In this document: piece after piece, positions 41,953 to 50,734 of the stretch
How the letters are laid out: the number at the start of each line of letters is the position of its first letter
Numbering within the stretch: the stretch's first letter is position 1
From: Gammaproteobacteria bacterium
GTDB lineage: Bacteria > Pseudomonadota > Gammaproteobacteria > S012-40
NCBI GenBank assembly: GCA_029881255.1
Contig: JAOUMY010000001.1
Coordinates: 620,001 to 684,000, forward strand
Reading direction: 5' to 3'
DNA: 64,000 nucleotides
The notes under the pieces: generated by a model
Databases searched by the model: none
What the model saw: only the letters and a program-made list of their open reading frames with translations
What the model was told of the DNA's origin: nothing
Made by a program: the position numbers and the translations under genes

Positions 41953-44121
41953 TTAGAATTTTCCGTAATAACCTTCTTTGAGGGCGTCATAGAGATTGGC
42001 GGCGGTATGTATTTCGCCATCATATTCAATCTCCTCGTTGCCCTTGACCTCGACTGTGCTGCCATCATCCAGGGTAAAGCGATAGATAGTGTTTTCCAGG
42101 TCCTTTTCTTTAACCAGTACGCCCTGGAAGGCCTCCGGGTTGAAGCGAAAGGTGGTACACCCCTTTAGGCCTTGCTTGTACGCGTGTAGATAGATGTCCT
42201 TGAAGTCTTCGTAAGGATAATCTGTCGGTACGTTGGCGGTCTTGGAGATCGAGGAATCTATCCACTTCTGTGCAGCGGCCTGTATGTCAACGTGGGCGTT
42301 GGGCGTTATATCCTCGGCGGTGATGAAATAGTCGGGCAGTTGCTGGTCTTGCTCGATGGCATAGGGTTGCGCGTTCGGGTTGATCATCTCCCGATAGGCG
42401 AGTAACTCAAACGAATACACGTCTACTTTTTCTTTTGATTTCTTGCCTTCACGAATTACGTTGCGGGAATAGTGATGGGCAAAACTCGGTTCGATGCCGT
42501 TACTCGCATTATTGGCCAGTGATAGAGAAATGGTGCCAGTCGGCGCGATAGAGCTGTGATGCGTAAAGCGGCAGCCCTTGTCGATAAGCTGTTCAACCAG
42601 TTCCGGCTCAACATCGGCGATCTTCTGCATATAACGACTATATTTGCCGTGCAGAACCTTACCTTTAAGTCTATCGCCGACTTTTACACCGTCGCGAATC
42701 ATTTCCGGGCGCTTGCGCAACATCTCAGGAGTAACTTCGAACTCCTCATTCATGATAGGCGCAGAGCCTTTTTCTTCAGCCAGTGCAAGACCGGCTCGCC
42801 AACCCTGTAAGGCCATTTCACGCGTGACTTTCTCGGTAAATTCGAGAGAGTGTTCTGAGCCATATTTCATACCGAGCATAGTCAGTGTAGAACCGAGGCC
42901 AAGATAGCCCATGCCATGACGGCGCTTACGCAGGATCTCATTGCGTTGGCCTTCCAGAGGCAGGCCATTGATCTCGACGACATTGTCTAGCATGCGTGTG
43001 AAGACATCGACTACCTGTCGGAACTCCTCCCAATCAAACTCGGCGGTTTCGGTGAAAGGCTTGCGCACGAATTTGGTCAAATTAATAGAGCCAAGAAGAC
43101 ATGAGCCATATGGCGGAAGTGGTTGTTCACCACAAGGATTGGTGGCGCGAATATTTTCTTCGAACCAGTTGTTGTTCATCTCGTTGACTTTATCGATGAG
43201 GATGAAGCCAGGCTCGGCGAAGTCGTATGTGGAGGCCATGATCATGTCCCACAGACGGCGCGCCTTGATGGTGCGATAGATTTTACAGGCAACCTGTCCG
43301 CTCTCATTCACGATGTAATTTTTATGTATCGGCCAGTCGCGCCAGACAAAACGCTCCTTGTCGGAAAGATCTATCTTGTCCGATTCTGCCTCTGATTGGG
43401 TGACAGGAAACGCCAGCTGCCAATCTTTGTCTTCCAGTACGGATTCCATGAATTCCTGGGTAATAAGAAGAGAAAGATTGAACTGGCGCAGACGACCGTC
43501 TTCGCGCTTGGCGCGAATAAATTCCATTACATCGGGATGACCAACATCGAATGTCGCCATTTGTGCGCCGCGACGTCCGCCAGCGGAAGAAACGGTGAAA
43601 CACATCTTGTCGTAGATATCCATGAAGGACAGAGGACCAGATGTGTGTGCGCCAGCGCCGGAAACATAGGCACCCTTGGGACGCAGTGTGGAAAATTCGT
43701 AACCAATGCCACAACCGGCCTTCAAGGTTAAACCGGCTTCGTGAACTTTTTCCAGTATGTCGTCCATGGAATCACTGACGATTCCGGAAACCGTGCAATT
43801 AATAGTTGATGTTGCTGGTTTGTATGCCTGGGCACCGGCATTCGACATAATTCGTCCGGCTGGAATCGCGCCGTGACGTAAAGCCCATAGAAATTTTTCT
43901 TCCCATTCTTTTTGTTTCTCTGCATCGGTTTCAACTTCGGCAAGAGCGACAGCCACACGGCGATAGGTATCGTCCATGCTCTGGTCGATAGTGTTGCCAT
44001 GTTTGTCTTTCAGTCGATATTTTTTATCCCAGATGTCGAGAGACGCAGCTTGATAATCGATTTCAGTGACCTTGTTGGGAACGGCTTTCAAATGTGCTGA
44101 TCGCGCTTTCGCTGATGTCAT
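41953..44121 (-). CDS. nrdJ: Adenosylcobalamin-dependent ribonucleotide reductase, catalytic subunit NrdJa
   Basis: The catalytic subunit of a class II ribonucleotide reductase, which makes deoxyribonucleotides with adenosylcobalamin and without oxygen. The 722-aa product has the 10-stranded barrel signatures ATNPCGEQPLPPYGSCLLGSINLT (active-site Asn/Cys/Glu finger loop) and GRIMSNAGAQA, and a C-terminal FRFNPEAFQG region. It lacks the last part of single-chain NrdJ, supplied by the nrdJb gene downstream. The ATG at 44121 is clear. Upstream lie an NrdR-like box and DnaA boxes. Aerobic class I NrdAB genes are not in this window. Confidence 0.96.
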   Translation of the reverse strand: MTSAKARSAHLKAVPNKVTEIDYQAASLDIWDKKYRLKDKHGNTIDQSMDDTYRRVAVALAEVETDAEKQKEWEEKFLWALRHGAIPAGRIMSNAGAQAYKPATSTINCTVSGIVSDSMDDILEKVHEAGLTLKAGCGIGYEFSTLRPKGAYVSGAGAHTSGPLSFMDIYDKMCFTVSSAGGRRGAQMATFDVGHPDVMEFIRAKREDGRLRQFNLSLLITQEFMESVLEDKDWQLAFPVTQSEAESDKIDLSDKERFVWRDWPIHKNYIVNESGQVACKIYRTIKARRLWDMIMASTYDFAEPGFILIDKVNEMNNNWFEENIRATNPCGEQPLPPYGSCLLGSINLTKFVRKPFTETAEFDWEEFRQVVDVFTRMLDNVVEINGLPLEGQRNEILRKRRHGMGYLGLGSTLTMLGMKYGSEHSLEFTEKVTREMALQGWRAGLALAEEKGSAPIMNEEFEVTPEMLRKRPEMIRDGVKVGDRLKGKVLHGKYSRYMQKIADVEPELVEQLIDKGCRFTHHSSIAPTGTISLSLANNASNGIEPSFAHHYSRNVIREGKKSKEKVDVYSFELLAYREMINPNAQPYAIEQDQQLPDYFITAEDITPNAHVDIQAAAQKWIDSSISKTANVPTDYPYEDFKDIYLHAYKQGLKGCTTFRFNPEAFQGVLVKEKDLENTIYRFTLDDGSTVEVKGNEEIEYDGEIHTAANLYDALKEGYYGKF

Positions 44122-44224
44122 GATAAATCCTTCTGTATACGAGCAATAAAGTAAGGCTATTTCCTCTCTTTTCCCCTCTCCCGTTTACGCCTGATTCCTT
44201 GTGTTTTTTTGCCGTATTCCATAC

Positions 44225-44243
44225 CACAACATCTAGTGTTGTG
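44225..44243. promoter_or_regulatory. Inverted repeat near nrdJ start (weak NrdR-like)
   Basis: CACAACA (44225-44231) and TGTTGTG (44237-44243) form a perfect 7-bp inverted repeat with a 5-base centre, about 105 bp upstream of nrdJ. It resembles half of a NrdR tandem but matches the NrdR consensus at only about 10 of 16 positions, so its identity is uncertain. An operator for another repressor is equally possible. Confidence 0.4.
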
Positions 44244-44322
44244 TCATAAGGTTAGTTTCAGTCTCAGAAACTGTCAACCGTTGATTAGCAAGTTATTTTT
44301 GTTTGATTTTCATGGCTTTACG

Positions 44323-44331
44323 TTATCCACA
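44323..44331 (+). promoter_or_regulatory. Consensus DnaA box upstream of nrdJ
   Basis: TTATCCACA, identical to the consensus DnaA box, lies ~200 bp upstream of nrdJ. A near-match in reverse orientation (one mismatch) is at 44371-44379. DnaA directly regulates nrdAB transcription in E. coli, so a similar link to replication is plausible for this class II gene. No other origin features (repeats, AT-rich element, dnaA) are present. Confidence 0.6.
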
Positions 44332-44385
44332 GCTTGCTAACAGCTTATGCCCGGACTTATTCATAACCGAGGTGGATAAATATTG

Positions 44386-44403
44386 ACCACAATATATAGT
44401 GGT
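44386..44403. promoter_or_regulatory. NrdR-like operator
   Basis: A near-palindrome ACCACAATATATAGTGGT spans these positions. Its 16-bp core (44387-44402) matches the NrdR consensus ACACwATATATwGTGT at about 14 of 16 positions. It lies ~270 bp from the nrdJ start, which is far for NrdR control, and ~130 bp upstream of the small Hsp ATG. NrdR normally binds two boxes about three helical turns apart; no clear partner was found at that distance. Confidence 0.5.
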
Positions 44404-44459
44404 TGGGAGAGGAGGCATTTTTACGCGGGCTTGAGGCAAAAATCAAGTACAAAAAGGCG

Positions 44460-44487
44460 CTTGAAATTTCTACTCTCGACCCTAAAT
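44460..44487 (+). promoter_or_regulatory. Heat-shock (sigma32) promoter of the small Hsp gene
   Basis: CTTGAAA (44460-44466) and CCCTAAAT (44480-44487), separated by 13 bp, match the sigma32 -35 (CTTGAA) and -10 (CCCCATnT) elements and spacing. It ends 44 bp before the hsp20 ATG, which has its own AAGGAG site. Confidence 0.75.
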
Positions 44488-44531
44488 CAGGTGTGAAGAG
44501 AATTTATTCCATCCAACTGAAGGAGAGTCAT

Positions 44532-44975
44532 ATGTCTAACCTTACTCGTTATGAACCATGGGGCCTTTTCAGCCAACTTAGAGATGAAATGGACAAGATG
44601 TTTGATCGTACACCGCTAACCGCTGCCGGTAACCAAATCTCCGGTGGCGATTGGGCGCCAGCGGTAGATATCAAAGAGGAAAAAGAGCGCTATGTGATAC
44701 ACGCGGACATTCCAGGCGTAGATCCAAAGGATATTGAAGTCCACATGGAGAATGGTGTGCTGACAGTCAAGGGGCAGCGCGAGTCGGAGAAGAAAGAGGA
44801 CCGCGAAGGCTATAAGCGCGTAGAGCGTATCAAGGGTAGTTTTTATCGAAGTTTTTCTCTGCCAGAGTCTGTAGATACGGATGCGATATCAGCGAAAAGC
44901 CTAAATGGCGTGCTTGAGCTCGTGATTCCTAAGTCGAATAAAAACAGCAGCCGAAAAATTTCGGTGGAAGGCTGA
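44532..44975 (+). CDS. Small heat-shock protein Hsp20
   Basis: A 147-aa ATP-independent chaperone. An N-terminal PWGLFSQLRDEMDKMFDR segment is followed by an alpha-crystallin domain (about 35-130: DIKEEKERYVIHADIPGVDPKDIEVHMENGVLTVKGQR, then the terminal strands NGVLELVIPKSNK). The short C-terminal tail ends in RKISVEG with an I-x-V pattern. The start at 44532 has AAGGAG 7 bp upstream; an open frame upstream of it is not likely to be translated. A sigma32 promoter lies just upstream. A second, divergent Hsp20 and a periplasmic protease follow. Confidence 0.93.
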   Translation: MSNLTRYEPWGLFSQLRDEMDKMFDRTPLTAAGNQISGGDWAPAVDIKEEKERYVIHADIPGVDPKDIEVHMENGVLTVKGQRESEKKEDREGYKRVERIKGSFYRSFSLPESVDTDAISAKSLNGVLELVIPKSNKNSSRKISVEG

Positions 44976-45121
44976 GCATATTTTGTACGGGTGTTCATGT
45001 GAGCGCGTAAGGCGCAAACTTAAATCCAATAGGCACGAGTCTTATGGTGCTATGTGGTTAATCCTTAGTGTGTAGGCGCTCAAACCGTAACATACGCGTT
45101 TATTGAATTTGTGGGGGCTTT

Positions 45122-45610
45122 ATGGCAATTAGGCAGCAACTGAATCGGGCATGGGAACATCTCGCGGACGGCTGGCGTCATTTGACTGAGCGGGCATCCC
45201 ATGCCCTGACCCATTTTCATCCCCATCGTGAACCAGATGGTTCCGATGAGGTCCATCAGCTGGTGAGCAGAAGTGCTCGTTGGGCCTTGTTATCCGCAGA
45301 AGTTGCGGACAATGACAACGAAGTCAGCGTTCGTCTCGAAGTGCCCGGTATGGATAAACAAGGGTTTGATATTGAGGTCGATGAGCAGTATCTCGTCGTA
45401 CGCGGCGAGAAACGTGCTCAGCATAGTGGTAAGAGAGGGCACTACCACATAACCGAATGCGCTTATGGCAGTTTTGAGCGAGCAATTCCTTTGCCTTCAA
45501 AAGTCGAGGCTGATCAGGCTCGGGCTGTTTATAAGCAGGGAGTGTTGTATATTACGCTCCCCAAAATGCACAAGACCGTAAAACGAAAGATTGATGTAAG
45601 CGCAGCATGA
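45122..45610 (+). CDS. Second small heat-shock protein (Hsp20 family)
   Basis: A 162-aa Hsp20 homologue with only distant similarity to its neighbour, so not a recent duplication. The N-terminal ~45 residues are basic and His-rich (LTERASHALTHFHPHREPDG), unlike the other copy. The alpha-crystallin domain (about 55-155) contains VSVRLEVPGMDKQGFDIEVDEQYLVVRGEKR and GVLYITLPK. Its stop overlaps the protease gene by 4 bp (ATGA), suggesting joint translation. Its own promoter was not found in the 146-bp gap. Confidence 0.88.
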   Translation: MAIRQQLNRAWEHLADGWRHLTERASHALTHFHPHREPDGSDEVHQLVSRSARWALLSAEVADNDNEVSVRLEVPGMDKQGFDIEVDEQYLVVRGEKRAQHSGKRGHYHITECAYGSFERAIPLPSKVEADQARAVYKQGVLYITLPKMHKTVKRKIDVSAA

Positions 45611-47007
45611 AGAAGTTAGTAGATCTACGTAAGCGTTTTTTTGTAGCTATTGTGATGTTGCTGGTGGTTTCGCCTGTCATTGGTTGGGCCGCAGTGCCAC
45701 TCAGTAAACTGGCAGGGTTAGCCGGGGGCGAGGAGCCCTCATTGGCACCTATGCTCGATGTGGTAACACCGGCCGTCGTGAATATCTCAACCAAAGGGCA
45801 TGTGGAGACTCAGAACAATCCGTTATTGAGTGATCCGTTTTTCAGGCGTTTTTTTAACGTGCCCGAGCAACCACGACAACGCGAAACTCAGAGCCTGGGT
45901 TCTGGCGTCGTTGTTGACGCTGCGCGTGGGTATGTCCTTACTAATGCGCACGTAATCAAGGACGCGGATGAGATCACTGTTACCTTACGTGACCGCCGTA
46001 GTCTGAAGGCAAAATTAGTTGGTTTCGACAAGGAAACAGATGTCGCCGTTATACAGGTTGACCCTAAAAAGCTGGTCGAAGTCCCCTTTGCAAACTCAGA
46101 TAAGCTGCGCGTAGGCGATTTCGTCGTCGCTATTGGGAATCCCTTCGGCTTGGGCCAAACCGTTACTTCGGGAATTGTTAGTGCGCTTGGACGTAGTGGT
46201 CTGGGGATAGAAGGATATGAGGATTTTATTCAGACCGATGCTTCTATAAACCCAGGAAATTCCGGCGGTGCTCTGGTAAATTTGCGCGGTGAGTTAGTTG
46301 GGATAAATACGGCTATACTTTCACCAGGTGGTGGCGGAAATGTCGGTATAGGTTTCGCCATTCCAATTAATATGGCCAAAGAGATTATGCAACAGTTGAT
46401 CGATCACGGCGAAGTCAAGCGTGGTCGATTAGGCGTATATATTCAGGATTTAACGCCTGACTTGGCAAGCGCGTTCGGTATCAAGCAAAAGGAAGGTGCC
46501 GTTATTTCGCAGATTGCAGAGGGTTCTTCCGCTCAAAAAGCGGGTTTGAAGGCCGGCGATGTGATCATCTCGGTCAACGAAAAACCGGTTGCGGACTCGT
46601 CAGATTTGCGCAATGTCATAGGCTTGCTGCGAGTTGGGCAACAGGTTGATATGGAGATTGTCCGTAACGGTAAGCAAAAAGACATAGTCGCTGTTATTCT
46701 TGAGCAGTCACAGGCCAAGATCGACGGAGAAAAGATTTCGTCACGATTTAGCGGCGCGGTATTTGAATTGACGGAAGTCGAAGACGCCGGTCGCGGTGTT
46801 GTGGAAGGTATTCAGGTAGCATCGGTACAGCGCGGAAGCCCCGCGGCAAGTACCGGTCTACGTGAAGGCGATTTAATCATTTCGGTTAATCGGCGCTACG
46901 TCAGAAATTTCGATGAACTAAAAGCGGCGGTTCGCCAAAGCAGTCGCCGGGGTATTCTGATGAATATCCAGCGTGGCGACGGAGGTTTGTTTCTGCTCAT
47001 ACAGTAA
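45607..47007 (+). CDS. degQ: Periplasmic serine protease DegP/DegQ (HtrA)
   Basis: A 466-aa exported protease/chaperone for misfolded envelope proteins. It has a signal peptide (about 1-29), a trypsin-like domain with catalytic triad H115 (LTNAHV), D145 (ETDVAV) and S219 (NPGNSGGALVNL), and two PDZ domains (about 260-355 and 375-465). Length is nearer DegQ/DegP than DegS. It overlaps the second hsp20 by 4 bp, an arrangement that links a cytoplasmic chaperone with a periplasmic protease. A strong terminator lies 45 bp downstream. Confidence 0.95.
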   Translation: MKKLVDLRKRFFVAIVMLLVVSPVIGWAAVPLSKLAGLAGGEEPSLAPMLDVVTPAVVNISTKGHVETQNNPLLSDPFFRRFFNVPEQPRQRETQSLGSGVVVDAARGYVLTNAHVIKDADEITVTLRDRRSLKAKLVGFDKETDVAVIQVDPKKLVEVPFANSDKLRVGDFVVAIGNPFGLGQTVTSGIVSALGRSGLGIEGYEDFIQTDASINPGNSGGALVNLRGELVGINTAILSPGGGGNVGIGFAIPINMAKEIMQQLIDHGEVKRGRLGVYIQDLTPDLASAFGIKQKEGAVISQIAEGSSAQKAGLKAGDVIISVNEKPVADSSDLRNVIGLLRVGQQVDMEIVRNGKQKDIVAVILEQSQAKIDGEKISSRFSGAVFELTEVEDAGRGVVEGIQVASVQRGSPAASTGLREGDLIISVNRRYVRNFDELKAAVRQSSRRGILMNIQRGDGGLFLLIQ

Positions 47008-47052
47008 AAAATGCACGGTAAAGCCTCGGCTTAACCGAGACGAAGAAAAGAT

Positions 47053-47082
47053 GAGGCCGACACGAACGGCCTCTTTCTTTTT
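47053..47082 (+). terminator. Rho-independent terminator after degQ
   Basis: GAGGCCG and CGGCCTC (47053-47059 with 47067-47073) form a perfect 7-bp G+C-rich stem with a 7-base loop, followed by TTT-C-TTTTT. It ends the hsp20-hsp20-degQ operon. Confidence 0.9.
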
Positions 47083-47231
47083 ATGTATCGCTTGATTTTT
47101 TTCATAAGCTTAGTTTTGTCAATGGCTTAGGGAATTTTTATAAGTCGCTTAATACGCTTAATTGGCAATCCGGGCTATAGAATATTAAAGTACCAGAATC
47201 TTCTAATATACGAGCAATATCCAGAGTTTAT

Positions 47232-50081
47232 ATGGGAATTAATATGACCGCTTCCAACGGTAAAGTCGAAGTCAAGAACACTACTTGTTATATGTGCGCC
47301 TGCCGTTGTGGCATACGCGTCACTCTCAATGACGGCGTAGTGCGCTACATCCAGGGTAATCCCGAGCATCCATTAAATAAGGGTGTGATCTGTGCCAAGG
47401 GTTCCTCAGGCATCATGAAACAGTATTCACCGGCGCGTTTGACGCAACCGCTCAAGCGTAAGGAAGGCGCTGAACGTGGGGATTCTGAGTTTGAAGCCAT
47501 TTCCTGGGATGAAGCCTTCGACATACTCGAAAAACGTCTTGGCCATATTCGCGAAACCGATCCGAGTAAATTTGCATTGTTTACCGGCCGTGATCAGATG
47601 CAGGGTTTGACTGGTCTATGGGCACGTAATTTCGGCACGCCGAACTATGCGGCGCATGGTGGTTTTTGCTCGGTCAATATGGCTGCGGGCATGATTTATT
47701 CTATAGGTGGCTCTTTCTGGGAATTTGGTGGTCCCGATGTCAAGAAGGCCAAAGTCTTGATGATGTTTGGTACGGCCGAAGACCACCACTCCAATCCGCT
47801 CAAGATCCAGATTGGCGAATTTAAACGTAGTGGCGGGCGGTTTATCTCGGTAAATCCCGTGCGCACCGGGTACTCCGCAGTCGCCGACGAATGGGTGCCG
47901 ATTAAGCCTGGTACCGATGGCGCGTTTATCATGGCCATGATGCGCGTCATTCTTGACGAAGACCTATATGACAAAGAATTTCTAATTGACTACACCAACG
48001 CTGGACAGCTCGTCATTGATGAGCCCTTGCGTAATGACCACGGTATGTTGGCGCGCGATGACCACGGTAGAGAGTTGTGGTGGGATGGTAAGTCCGGCGG
48101 CGCTGTTCCGTTTAAGACCGAAGGTGCCGATGTCCAATTATTTGGCGACTACAAACTTGTTGATGGCACGAAAGTTAGGCCAGCATTCCAGCTTTTAGCT
48201 GATCGCATACGTGAATACACTCCGGAAGCGGCGTCGCAAATCTGTGGCATACCTGTGGCAGACATTTATCGCCTGGGTCGTGAACTCGGTGACACGGCAA
48301 TGAATCAAGGCTTCGAGATGCCGATGCAGTGGACTGATGCCTGGGGTAAGAAGCACGACAAGATCATCGGTCGTCCGGTCGCTTTCCACGCCATGCGTGG
48401 TTTGGCAGCCCATTCCAACGGTTTCCAGACTATTCGTGCCTTTTCGATGTTGATGACGATACTGGGTACGATAGATCGCCCCGGCGGTTTCCGTCACAAA
48501 GCACCGTATCCCCGCCCGATTCCGCCAGGGCCAGCGGTACCGAACAAGCCGGAAGACGTACAACCAGGTCGCCCGCTGAATGGTGCGCCCCTTGGTTCTC
48601 CCGCCAGTCCCGATGACTTATTCGTCGACGAAAATGGCAATCCTTTGCGCATCGACAAGGCCTTCTCCTGGGAACATCCGCTGTCCCTGCATGGCCTGAT
48701 GCACAATGCGATAACCAATGCCTGGCGCCAGGACCCGTACAAGATCGATACATTGCTAATCTTCATGGCCAATATGGCCTGGAACTCGACCATGAATACC
48801 TCTGACGTGCGCACCATGCTCAACGATAAAGAGGAAGACGGTACTTACAAGATTCCATTCCTGGTGGTGTGCGATGCCTTCCAGTCAGAGATGGTGGCCT
48901 ATGCGGATCTGGTGCTGCCAGATACGACGTATCTGGAGCGTCACGACTGTATCTCAATGCTGGATAGACCGATTTCGGAATACGAAGGTCCGGTCGACTC
49001 GGTACGTATCCCGGTGTTACCACCGACGGGCCAGTGCAAACCGTTCCAGGAAGTGCTGGTGGAATTGGGCAGCCGCTTGAAGTTTCCTGTCTTTACGACA
49101 GAAGACGGCAAGCGCAAGTACAAAGACTATCCGGAGTTCATTACCAATTTTGAAGTGACCCCTGGTTGCGGTATTGGCTTTCTTGCCGGTTGGCGCGGTA
49201 AAAACGGCGACAAATTCCTGAAGGGTGAACCGAACCCGAATCAGTGGAAGATGTACGAAGAGAATAACTGCGTGTACCACTACCACATGCCCGAGCACAT
49301 GCAGTACATGCGTAACTGGAATAAGGACTATCTCGACTGGGCCTATGATCACCTGTTGATCACCAAGAACGCGCCGATTATCCCGCATATCTACTCGGAG
49401 ATCGTGCAGCAATTCCGTCTCGCCGCAGAAGGCAAGCGTGAAGGCAAACAGCCACCGGAACACCTGCGCGAGCGCGTAAAAACATTTTTCGATCCACTGC
49501 CATTTTTCTATACGCCGCTGGAAGAGCAGCGTACGGATACGGATAAGTATCCGCTCAATGCACTGACACAGCGTCCTATGGCGATGTATCACTCGTGGGA
49601 TTCGCAGAACGCATGGTTACGTCAGATCCATACCTATAATTATTTGTATATGAGTCCCAAGCTTGGTGAGCAGGGCGGCTTTAACGATGGTGATTGGGTA
49701 TGGGTGGAGTCTATGCACGGCAAGGTGCGTTGCATGTGCCGTTTCAGTGAGGCGGTGGAGCCGGGTACGGTGTGGACATGGAATGCGGTTGGTAAGGCAT
49801 CCGGTGCATGGGGCTTGGAAGCAGACGCGAATGAATCACGCAAAGGCTTTTTGCTCAACCACGTCATCTCCGAAGAATTACCGCCAGGGCCTGAGGGTGA
49901 TCATATCTCTAACTCAGACCCAATTACCGGCCAGGCAGGTTGGTATGACGTGCGCGTACGCGTGTACAAGGCCGACGACAATGAGGAGCAAGTCAGTTGG
50001 CCACAATTCAAGACTCAAAAAACCGTCCCAGGTCAGCCGCAGCGTAAGAGCTTTCTGGCCTACTTCGCCGGTCGTAAATAA
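47232..50081 (+). CDS. soeA: Sulfite dehydrogenase molybdopterin subunit SoeA
   Basis: A 949-aa molybdopterin oxidoreductase with one N-terminal [4Fe-4S] cluster (TTCYMCACRCGIRV ... GVICAKG) and bis-MGD domains. The absence of a Tat or Sec signal places it in the cytoplasm, which fits SoeA of purple sulfur bacteria (sulfite to sulfate, quinone-linked) and distinguishes it from periplasmic polysulfide/thiosulfate reductases. A cysteine in GGFCSVNMAAG is a good candidate Mo ligand. The gene order SoeA-SoeB-SoeC matches. The start at 47232 is used; ATG 47244 with GGGA upstream is a credible alternative. Assignment to sulfite rather than polysulfide rests on context. Confidence 0.85.
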   Translation: MGINMTASNGKVEVKNTTCYMCACRCGIRVTLNDGVVRYIQGNPEHPLNKGVICAKGSSGIMKQYSPARLTQPLKRKEGAERGDSEFEAISWDEAFDILEKRLGHIRETDPSKFALFTGRDQMQGLTGLWARNFGTPNYAAHGGFCSVNMAAGMIYSIGGSFWEFGGPDVKKAKVLMMFGTAEDHHSNPLKIQIGEFKRSGGRFISVNPVRTGYSAVADEWVPIKPGTDGAFIMAMMRVILDEDLYDKEFLIDYTNAGQLVIDEPLRNDHGMLARDDHGRELWWDGKSGGAVPFKTEGADVQLFGDYKLVDGTKVRPAFQLLADRIREYTPEAASQICGIPVADIYRLGRELGDTAMNQGFEMPMQWTDAWGKKHDKIIGRPVAFHAMRGLAAHSNGFQTIRAFSMLMTILGTIDRPGGFRHKAPYPRPIPPGPAVPNKPEDVQPGRPLNGAPLGSPASPDDLFVDENGNPLRIDKAFSWEHPLSLHGLMHNAITNAWRQDPYKIDTLLIFMANMAWNSTMNTSDVRTMLNDKEEDGTYKIPFLVVCDAFQSEMVAYADLVLPDTTYLERHDCISMLDRPISEYEGPVDSVRIPVLPPTGQCKPFQEVLVELGSRLKFPVFTTEDGKRKYKDYPEFITNFEVTPGCGIGFLAGWRGKNGDKFLKGEPNPNQWKMYEENNCVYHYHMPEHMQYMRNWNKDYLDWAYDHLLITKNAPIIPHIYSEIVQQFRLAAEGKREGKQPPEHLRERVKTFFDPLPFFYTPLEEQRTDTDKYPLNALTQRPMAMYHSWDSQNAWLRQIHTYNYLYMSPKLGEQGGFNDGDWVWVESMHGKVRCMCRFSEAVEPGTVWTWNAVGKASGAWGLEADANESRKGFLLNHVISEELPPGPEGDHISNSDPITGQAGWYDVRVRVYKADDNEEQVSWPQFKTQKTVPGQPQRKSFLAYFAGRK

Positions 50082-50096
50082 GGAGTAGCCTGAGAC

Positions 50097-50717
50097 ATGA
50101 CACAACTAGCTCTCGTTATCGATTTGAATGTGTGCGTGGGTTGTCACGCCTGTGTTACCAGTTGTAAGGAATGGAACACCTCGGGAACAGCGGGACCTAT
50201 GCCCGATAACAATCCCTATGGCAAAGATCCCAACGGCGTATTCTTTAATCGCGTCCAGACGTTTGAGGTCGGTACTTTTCCGAATACGCAAACGATTCAT
50301 TTTCCAAAATCCTGTCTGCATTGCGAAGACGCGCCATGTGTCCCGGTATGCCCGACGGGTGCGAGCCATAAGCGCGCAGAAGACGGTATCGTGCTTGTCG
50401 ATTATGACAAGTGTATTGGATGTAAGTATTGCTCCTGGGCGTGTCCATATGGCGCGCGTGAGTTCGACGAACATGCCAAGGTAATGAAGAAGTGCACGCT
50501 GTGTGTGGATCGTTTGTATGACGAATCTCTGCCGGAGGCGGAACGTAAGCCCTCATGTGTAATGGCATGTCCGGCTAGTGCGCGTATTTATGGCGACGTC
50601 CATGACCCGGACTCAGAAGCATCACGTCGTATCCGCGAAAATAATGGTTATCAGTTGATGCCAGAAATTGGTACGCGTCCGGCGAATCACTATTTGCCGC
50701 GTCACATCAAGCGATAA
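50097..50717 (+). CDS. soeB: Sulfite dehydrogenase iron-sulfur subunit SoeB
   Basis: A 206-aa electron-transfer subunit with four [4Fe-4S] clusters, as in DmsB/PsrB-type proteins. The cysteine groups are CVGCHACVTSCKE, CLHCEDAPCVPVCP, CIGCKYCSWACP and CTLCVDR with CVMACP near the end. No signal peptide is present. It starts 15 bp after soeA with AGGAG at an ideal distance and precedes the membrane anchor gene. It relays electrons from the Mo centre to the quinone site of SoeC. Confidence 0.93.
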   Translation: MTQLALVIDLNVCVGCHACVTSCKEWNTSGTAGPMPDNNPYGKDPNGVFFNRVQTFEVGTFPNTQTIHFPKSCLHCEDAPCVPVCPTGASHKRAEDGIVLVDYDKCIGCKYCSWACPYGAREFDEHAKVMKKCTLCVDRLYDESLPEAERKPSCVMACPASARIYGDVHDPDSEASRRIRENNGYQLMPEIGTRPANHYLPRHIKR

Positions 50718-50734
50718 GAATACAGGAGTAAGTA

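Larger units (their letters stand above)
44122..44531. promoter_or_regulatory. nrdJ / small-Hsp divergent control region
   Basis: This 410-bp gap is the largest non-coding stretch in the window. From the nrdJ side it holds an inverted repeat (44225-44243), a second stem-loop (GGTTAGTTTC paired with GAAACT and AACC, 44250-44279), a DnaA box (44323-44331), a further near-match (44371-44379), a NrdR-like box (44386-44403) and a heat-shock promoter (44460-44487) that serves the small Hsp gene. I found no cobalamin riboswitch despite the B12 dependence of the reductase. Confidence 0.6.

Noticed and set aside
44323-44379. Chromosomal replication origin
   Set aside because: Only one perfect and one imperfect DnaA box are present, with no dnaA, gidA or AT-rich repeat cluster; regulation of nrdJ is a simpler explanation.
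44122-44400. Cobalamin riboswitch ahead of nrdJ
   Set aside because: I looked for the B12-box pattern on the minus strand because the enzyme needs adenosylcobalamin, but no matching conserved segment was found.
44403-44531. N-terminal extension of the small Hsp upstream of 44532
   Set aside because: The frame is open, but the ribosome-binding site AAGGAG and the sigma32 promoter fall inside it and the Hsp20 family starts at the internal ATG.
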